A stretch of 64,000 nt of DNA. Origin: Ditylenchus dipsaci (lineage: Eukaryota > Nematoda > Chromadorea > Rhabditida > Anguinidae). Where the stretch lies: contig SADC01000283.1 of assembly GCA_004194705.1 (NCBI GenBank), forward strand, positions 1-64,000, written 5' to 3'. This document shows positions 58,047 through 64,000 of the stretch, piece by piece. How positions within the stretch are numbered: position 1 is the stretch's first letter; each line of letters begins with the position of its first letter. Below the pieces are notes generated by a model, which saw nothing but the letters and a program-made list of their open reading frames with translations, did not search any database and was not told where the DNA came from. The position numbers and the translations under genes are program-made.

Positions 58047-59079
58047 GGGTCAGTACCCATAATTATGTTCATTAAATACCCCTGCAAAGGCATGTGTGGG
58101 AATGGATATATAGCCATACCCGGGTATGGGCATATCTCCCTATTTTTTAAAAAGGACATTTTCCCAAAAAAAGGAATTTGTAAGAAAAAGTGCATTTTAT
58201 CCAGTCCTTATCGCCATTTTGAAGCAAAAAAAAAGATTTGACTAAAACTTCAAAAAAAAAATTGGGTCCCGAAAAAGGACAATCTTTTAAAAAAGACATA
58301 TGGCAGCCTTGGTATATACCCATACCTACGCTCATTATCATTATTACAAACTTTGACTGTGCCAAGATCATGCTTAATAACGCAACAGACGTAATTTTTG
58401 AAAAAAATCCTAAAAGTAATAAAATTCCTGAAAAACTGAACGAACAAACATAGTCTAAATACTATACGGAGTTAAGTAGGTCTCTCAAGTTCAAAACGAT
58501 ATCTTATTTTTTGGTTTTCACAGTTTTTTTAACTAACCTGATCTGCTTCTGACTAGGACTAATAATGAGAACATTGAATTTAAATGCTTAATGTGCCGAC
58601 ATACCCCTCGCTACCCCCTCCCCTCGCTCCAATTTCAAAAGCCTATATCTCAGGCTGATGAAATTTTTTTACAATACTGTTTTCTTACAATACAAGGTAC
58701 ATAAAAATTCGCTTTTTTATTTAAACATAAAGCTATTTCAAAGAGACTATTTTTGAAGAACGTTTGAAGAATATTGGCAAATATCTCTGACTAAAGAGCT
58801 CATAAAAACCATGAGAATTGCGTCAAGAGTGTGGATTAGTTGGATCATCAGGCAGTCGATATAACATGAACAGTTCATTGTCAAGCGGCAAAACTTTATA
58901 TAAATAAATTCTTGCAATAATTGGCAAAAATGTTATGAAGCAGTAGAAAAATAGACGATTTCTCATTCTTGTTTGTATGTTGTCTGCTTTTAACACATTA
59001 TTTTTTTCTAAACAGTTTTATATTAAATTGTGAAGAAACATAGGCAGGACTATACAATTACGCACTGCGGCTAAGCAAA

Positions 59080-59360
59080 AAGAGTCTCTATATGCCATTT
59101 TGATCATGAGTCTTGCTAAGAATCAGGTAAGGTAAGAAAAAGACTCTTGAAAAAAACTCTAACTCTCAAGCCCTACGCCCCCTCCGGGGGCTTGGGGCTT
59201 GGGGGCTTGAGGGCTTAGAGCTGAGATGCACACACCCACATACTTTAGACACAAATCACTCGAAAGTGACTCTGGATGCATAAAATGTATGCATACCAGA
59301 GTTTTTTCATGCGATGGGCCCAGTTAACAAAACTACGTTTAAATCCCATCTTTTCATGGT
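59080..59360. repeat. Dispersed repeat copy
   Basis: Shares GCATACCAGAGTTTTT, CACTCGAAAGTGACTCTGGA and GAGATGCACACACCCACATA-type pieces with 7290-7640 (opposite strand) and 18830-19040. Includes a CCCCCTCCGGGGGCTTGGGG hairpin. Confidence 0.6.
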
Positions 59361-59908
59361 CTCGATTGTCTCGATTCCCATTCTGGCCGTTTTACTTTGA
59401 TCCTCAAGACAAAAAGTCAAATTTAAGCCAAAATAATTTTTTTGAAATTGTCGGCCGCGCTCTAAGAACACGTTTTCTACATGTTAAAAGTGCTTAAACA
59501 TCGAAAAAAATCAATCGGAAGTGATTTGAGCCAGTGCGTAATTGTAAAGTTCAGTTTAGCAGAAAATATGTATGAAAAAATATGTGCCACACAATTTTGA
59601 GAACTGAAGCTAAAAGCAAGACTTTTTTTTTTTTGCAGAAAAACTAAGCAACATATATGCAACAATATTTGAAATAAACTTACTTGCACTTATTATTTTG
59701 TCAATAATTAGTTTTGAAATAGCAGTAAAGTAACAAAAATAACGAAGCATAAATATTAATTTCTAAGAATGGTTTTACAAAAGTATTCTCAAAAGGATAT
59801 ACTTGTATGTTAAATGAAATAGCTCCAATAACTATAAGCAAGCCTAGTGACCAGCAAAAGAGACAACTGTTAAGACAGACCCTGAAAAATTTGGCCGCAT
59901 TACCTTTG

Positions 59909-60142
59909 CCAAAAAACCGAAAACGCGTTTGAAACGCTCGAAACTATTTTTATACCGTGAAACTGGTAGAAAATACATTTTTAGATCTAGGAAGGAGATT
60001 TTCGATAATTTTTTTTGGTTTGCCTTGGGGGTCCAAGGCAAAAATAAACGAAATTTTACCTGAAAACGTTTTTCTACCAGTTTAGCGGCAAAAAAATAGT
60101 TTAGAGCGCTTCAAACCACGTTTTCGGATTTTTGATAAAGTG
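59909..60142. mobile_element. Foldback with GCCTTGG centre
   Basis: Arms with CCGAAAACGCGTTTGAA, CGAAACTATTTTTAT and CTGGTAGAAAA in inverted order. The centre GCCTTGGGGGTCCAAGGC (60031) is a palindrome of the GGGGACCAAGGC motif. Confidence 0.65.
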
Positions 60143-61160
60143 TTTCAGTAAAATTTATAGAAAAGCTTGCAATTTATAAATTAACAAACCTTTTTTCCAA
60201 AAAATAATTGTATTTTAGAGGCAGCCATACAGAAAATGCACGATTAAATGAAAGCAAGAAAGCGTGCAAACTGCCTGCGAAAAACAGACAATATTGAAAC
60301 AAAAGTACCAATAGCACTTCTTATAGGCCAACCAAGCATCATCCAAATGATAATTTGAATGGTTAGAAGGAGGGTAGGTATATCCAGTAAACCCTAAATC
60401 ATTTCATAGTGTCTAATGAGTAATTTTGATATGCTTAACTTGTACTGTGTGTTTTTCGAATAATAATTTCATATCGAATCACGCTACCGAAGCACGAAAA
60501 AATCGATAAGATCGCACTATCACAACTTGAAGATGTGATACCGGATTTGTGTTCATCATGGTCAGTTCGCCTGTGAAACTGCTCTTAAATTTCGAAACTC
60601 AGTGTCAAATTTTTATTTTTCTCAAGACGGAAACCATTAAATTTAGCGAAAAGAGCATCATTTTTTCTTGAGCTGCATTCGATATTGCGCACTTTTTCGA
60701 TGTTATCAGGTGCAGTTTTTCGTGTAGATTCCAAAAATGCAATCGGTAGCGTCACGGGTGAAATAGCATTTTAGAGGAAAAAAACATGAATAAAAATTAG
60801 TCATTTTTTTAAAATGACCAAACATCCAAAATTTTCTCATTTTTTGGTGAATTTTTACAGTCATCTTGTAGAGCTGCTCAAGCCGAGTAACATAAGGCCA
60901 AGCACGCAAATAAGAATAAACAAAACAGACCACTCCTGTCTATTTTAAGAAAAGAGGTCATTTTAGGTGGTTGAAAAAAACTACTTCACCATAAAAGGCC
61001 ATAAGTCAAAATTTTCAGCATAAATCGGTGTTGGCATCTGGGAACATATTGCTCGGCATTAAATTTGGAGTCGTTTCGTATGTAACATGCACGGTAGAAA
61101 AAAGTCGAAAAAAAGATGTTGCCAAATTTTTATAAAAAACCTTCAAAATTACAGATTATG

Positions 61161-62253
61161 CAGGGCTGCCATATGTGCTGATTTCTCAGAAATGTGCTGA
61201 TTTTGGCACCCCAAATCTGACAATTTTTGAAAGTGCTGATTTCCCAGAAATGTGCTGATTTTCAAATCACCCGTCTGATTAGTCTGATTTTTTTTTTTTT
61301 TACGCTTGTACTGGTTTAACTCGAATATTTCATACGGCAATTAAGAATTCTGACTTGTTAACTACTTTTACTTCTATTTTTCTCGCTTTATTGAAGCTAT
61401 ATTCTGTATTTTCAGCTAGCGTCACAATGCCACTGCCTCAACGAAAGCACATGTTCAAGCTGGACTACGCGAAACAGTTCATTGGAATCAACAAGGGAAA
61501 GACGAATATCACGCTTTCTGCATCGCCTGCCGCCAAGAAATCAATCTCACAGCGACTGGGAAGACTGCGATCTCTCTCCATCAAAAGACTCCGAAGCATG
61601 TGCAAAATGCCAGGGCCTCCGCTACAACAAAGTAACTTTTTACTTTCCTTAACATATATGTGACTTCATATTTAGGTCTCTATCGAATTTTATGCCAAGC
61701 CGTACTGCTCCAACAGCTATCGACCAAAGAGTGACTGCAGCCGAGGGGACCTGGGGCCTTTCAACTTCTATTTCTAATTTAAAGGACCATACAAATACAT
61801 GTTAAGCATATTTCAGATAAGCATAGTAATGTCCATTTAAGTTGCAAACGCCTTCGTTGAACGTGTTTTCTCCTTGTGCGGCGCTCAGTGGACCAAGGAT
61901 AGGAATTCTCTTGAGCCAAAAACAGTCAAAGCTCTTCTCCAAGTTCGCGTGAATTTCGACCTTGCCTGCCCCGATATGTTCCACCTTCTGATGAAAAACA
62001 GTGCGCCCGTGATCAAATTTGTGGCCAAGAGAAATACGAGCAGTTTCAGAATTGTTAACAGTGCTCATAGTTGTTGTTTGTGGTTGTTTGATGTAGTTGC
62101 AAGAATAAAGATGATGCGGTTTGATTTAAAGCAACTATCAGGCAATTTCTGGGGTTTTATTAGCTAAAAATGAATTTGTGTCTGATTTTTGCCCCAAAAT
62201 CTGATTTTTTTCCGATTTTTGTCTGATTTTCGGAAAAAAATATGGCAGCCCTG
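61161..62253. mobile_element. Deleted hAT transposon with perfect 8-bp duplication
   Basis: AGATTATG is duplicated exactly at 61153-61160 and 62254-62261. Ends CAGGGCTGCCATATGTGCTG and, reverse-complemented, CAGGGCTGCCATATTTTTTT, with subterminal TCTGATTTT and TGCTGATTT repeats. It is 1093 bp and contains the first and last parts of a transposase gene, so the middle was deleted. Confidence 0.96.
61427..62070 (+). pseudogene. hAT transposase, N- and C-terminal fragments
   Basis: 61427 starts MPLPQRKHMFKLDYAKQFIG. After a one-base shift near 61500 comes a BED-type zinc finger (EYHAFCIACRQEINL...LHQKTPKH, Cys-2-Cys then His-His). About 61680-61755 encodes DQRVTAAEGTW, the start of the transposase body. 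61841-62050 encodes NAFVERVFSLCGAQWTKDR then LEPKTVKALLQVR and NFDLACPDMFHLL, the C-terminal dimerisation region (usually SER-FS---). The catalytic middle is absent. Inert by itself, but the finger could still bind DNA. Confidence 0.88.
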
Positions 62254-62261
62254 AGATTATG

Positions 62262-63556
62262 CCTTTTTAAACCAAAGGGAAACCAAGGCAAAATCTTAAT
62301 TTTTTGATGACTGCTTTAAATTATCTGATTGGACTTCTATAAGCAAATCGATGACGCTGAGCGCGAATCTGGTCTCAGAATTTCCATATTGTCAATAAAA
62401 ATTAAATTTTCGCGATAAATTTTTCAAAAAGTCAAAATTTTACTGCGACCACTTTACTTTATTTGGACGTAACTTCCCGGAGTGACACTATCTGATGCAA
62501 AATCAGTAGCGCTTTCAAATGAAAGAAAAATTTTTGAGCGAGCCCCTTTATTCGTCATAAAAGTTTCTTCTAGAGTAAAAAACATATTTGAGAAACAAAT
62601 ATTCTCATTTAGCCACATAATTCACGAAAACTTTTGCATCACTTGCAGATTTTTTCGTTCTAGAATGAAAGCGCGTGTAATTGTTAGTCGAATATTATTT
62701 AGAGTATATTATATTTAGTATATTGAACTAAAAAATAGCTGACATGTGTTCAAAAGAAAAAACTCTGTGATTTTTGAAATTTTCAACATGACACTTTTCA
62801 AAGGCCCGCGTTTTCCAAAAATGAGAAATTTCAAAATAGATTTTTTAAATTGGCGGGTTTTCACCAACGAAGACACTTTTTATATGGCAAACACGCATCA
62901 ACCTACCTAAAACAACATTCTCTACAAGATGGGAGCGAAAAAAAATTCGATTTTCGATTTTCTCGTGTTCTTATTTTGGGTTTTCACTCAATTTTACCGG
63001 ACAAATGGCGATTTCATGGCGATATCTTTTTTCTTTGTCGAATAGCTTTCATTTGAAGAAAATTTTTTTTAGCGAAGTTTGTGTTGTAACAAGCCTCCAT
63101 TGTATATGAATAGCAAGCAATAAAAATAAAATACAAAATTGTTTTGTTTTCAAATGCTATTTCAAGAATCTCTAAATGCAAGAACTAAAGTATTATCATG
63201 GCCAACAAGATGGCCAACGTTCCACATGCCAATACTTTGCATAGAATAACATTTTTGTAAATTTTTCGTAGATTTCAATCTTCATAAAATATCCTACAAA
63301 TCGATATTTGTCCCGACTCAGTATGTGAAGTGAAAAAAAAATATGGCTATTTGAAGATGATTCCTCATCAAAGCTTACGTTGTAGAATTTGGAATTTCTC
63401 GGAATCAAAATTTCATGATAATAACACGAAAAAAAGCCAAAAGAGAGCTCTGCTTTTGCCCTACAATATGCATTTTCAGGGTCATTGAACATTGAGTATA
63501 TGAAAAGTTACGACCGTCTTTCGTACTTTCATGCCAAGACCAAAATAAAAACTTGG
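62262..63556. other. AT-rich spacer, nothing firm
   Basis: Includes GAAACCAAGGC at 62279. Inverted fragments such as CTTTCAAATGAAAG (62511) and TTTCATTTGAAG (63048) hint at a decayed foldback, but the borders are not clear. No supported gene. Confidence 0.4.
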
Positions 63557-63801
63557 CTCTAGTCAACTTTAGGTCCCCCCAATTTGCCTTGGTCCCCTTT
63601 TTTGTTTTTTCTTGAAAAATGCCTTGGTCCCCCTGTCCAATAGAGTTATAATAATGATGTGATCATGATGATTGTGGTTAACATGATCACCTTGAAAATG
63701 ATCACCTTCAAAACGACAGGGGGACCAAGGCATTTTCAAGAAAAACAACAGGGGGACCAAGGCAAATTTGGGGGGGGGGGGGGGGACCTAAAGTGACTAG
63801 G
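63557..63801. mobile_element. Nested palindrome of the GGGGACCAAGGC family
   Basis: Outer ends CTAGTCAACTTTAGGTCCCC and CTAGTCACTTTAGGTCCCCC (reverse-complemented). Inside is AATTTGCCTTGGTCCCC and complement, and inside that CTTGAAAAATGCCTTGG around a TGATCATGATGATTGTGG loop, closely like the element at 33731. Two or three insertions of related elements appear nested. 63768-63785 is an 18-base G run. Confidence 0.8.
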
Positions 63802-64000
63802 GCCATGTTAACTTTATGCTTTCAAAGATCTATAGGAAATAATTTACAGGAAGATTTTTGAAACCACTACCACCGACGTGTTTAAGCTGAAATTCTTAGC
63901 CGAGAATTTTAAAAATGACACACCATAGTCGGAGTGTTATCTACTTGAAATTTTGGTGAACTTACACAGCTAAAAAAGAGGATGAAAGTGGATTGAACTT

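Larger units (their letters stand above)
56621..61160. other. Spacer with several foldback elements
   Basis: Holds inverted repeats at 57066-57517, 57836-58046 and about 59909-60142, a decayed relative of the 28086 MITE at 58120-58310, and a dispersed repeat copy at about 59080-59360. 60150-61150 shows nothing I can name. Confidence 0.5.

Noticed and set aside
62482..63492. ORFs of 78-98 codons near the right end
   Set aside because: No family match, no splice logic, and base composition like the surrounding repeats.

Overview
This is AT-rich, intron-containing nuclear DNA, most likely from a nematode. The evidence is two copies of a nematode chemoreceptor gene of the Srt type, a patched-related (ptr) gene, an F-box gene of nematode style, very short introns (42-55 nt) beside long ones, and several coding starts directly preceded by a 3' splice-like site, as expected for spliced-leader trans-splicing. 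No bacterial, organellar or viral gene organisation is visible.

Layout. 1-5104 is a 30-bp tandem satellite with a higher-order repeat of about 1.14 kb. 5367-6402 is a foldback element. 6564-18304 (+) holds the 3' part of a ptr gene in 12 exons; its largest intron (9572-17417) contains a 7.2-kb terminal-inverted-repeat element (10146-17340), which carries two antisense gene remnants: an unidentified multi-exon ORF and a broken hAT transposase. 20521-23308 and 29419-32664 (+) are two mosaic copies of one Srt receptor gene, each with a different frameshift. 33446-36170 is a second array of the same 30-bp satellite in the opposite orientation, hit by a 222-bp foldback element and a 923-bp piggyBac remnant. 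37884-38363 is a truncated mariner transposase. 40083-41339 is an orphan second half of a DEAD-box helicase with eroded motifs. 42996-44871 (+) is a well-supported prolyl 4-hydroxylase-like gene. 46527-49966 (-) is an unrecognised Cys-rich/acidic gene. 54049-54438 (-) is a small three-exon gene for an 87-residue single-pass membrane protein. 55804-56620 (-) is an F-box gene with two frameshifts. 61161-62253 is a deleted hAT transposon with perfect 8-bp target duplications.

Much of the rest is short inverted-repeat (MITE or foldback) elements of several families: TA-flanked pogo-like, mariner-like and TACCGTAWT-type elements; TTAA-flanked piggyBac-like elements; 7-8-bp-flanked hAT-like elements; and a set of palindromes sharing the motif GGGGACCAAGGC. 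The host genes look unrelated (membrane sterol-sensing-type protein, chemoreceptors, 2-oxoglutarate dioxygenase, F-box protein), so no operon or joint pathway is suggested.

Limits. Gene models come from reading frames, splice-site phase and remembered family patterns only. Several genes carry single-nucleotide deletions, and the first 2 kb of satellite is ragged, so assembly errors cannot be told from real pseudogene lesions here.
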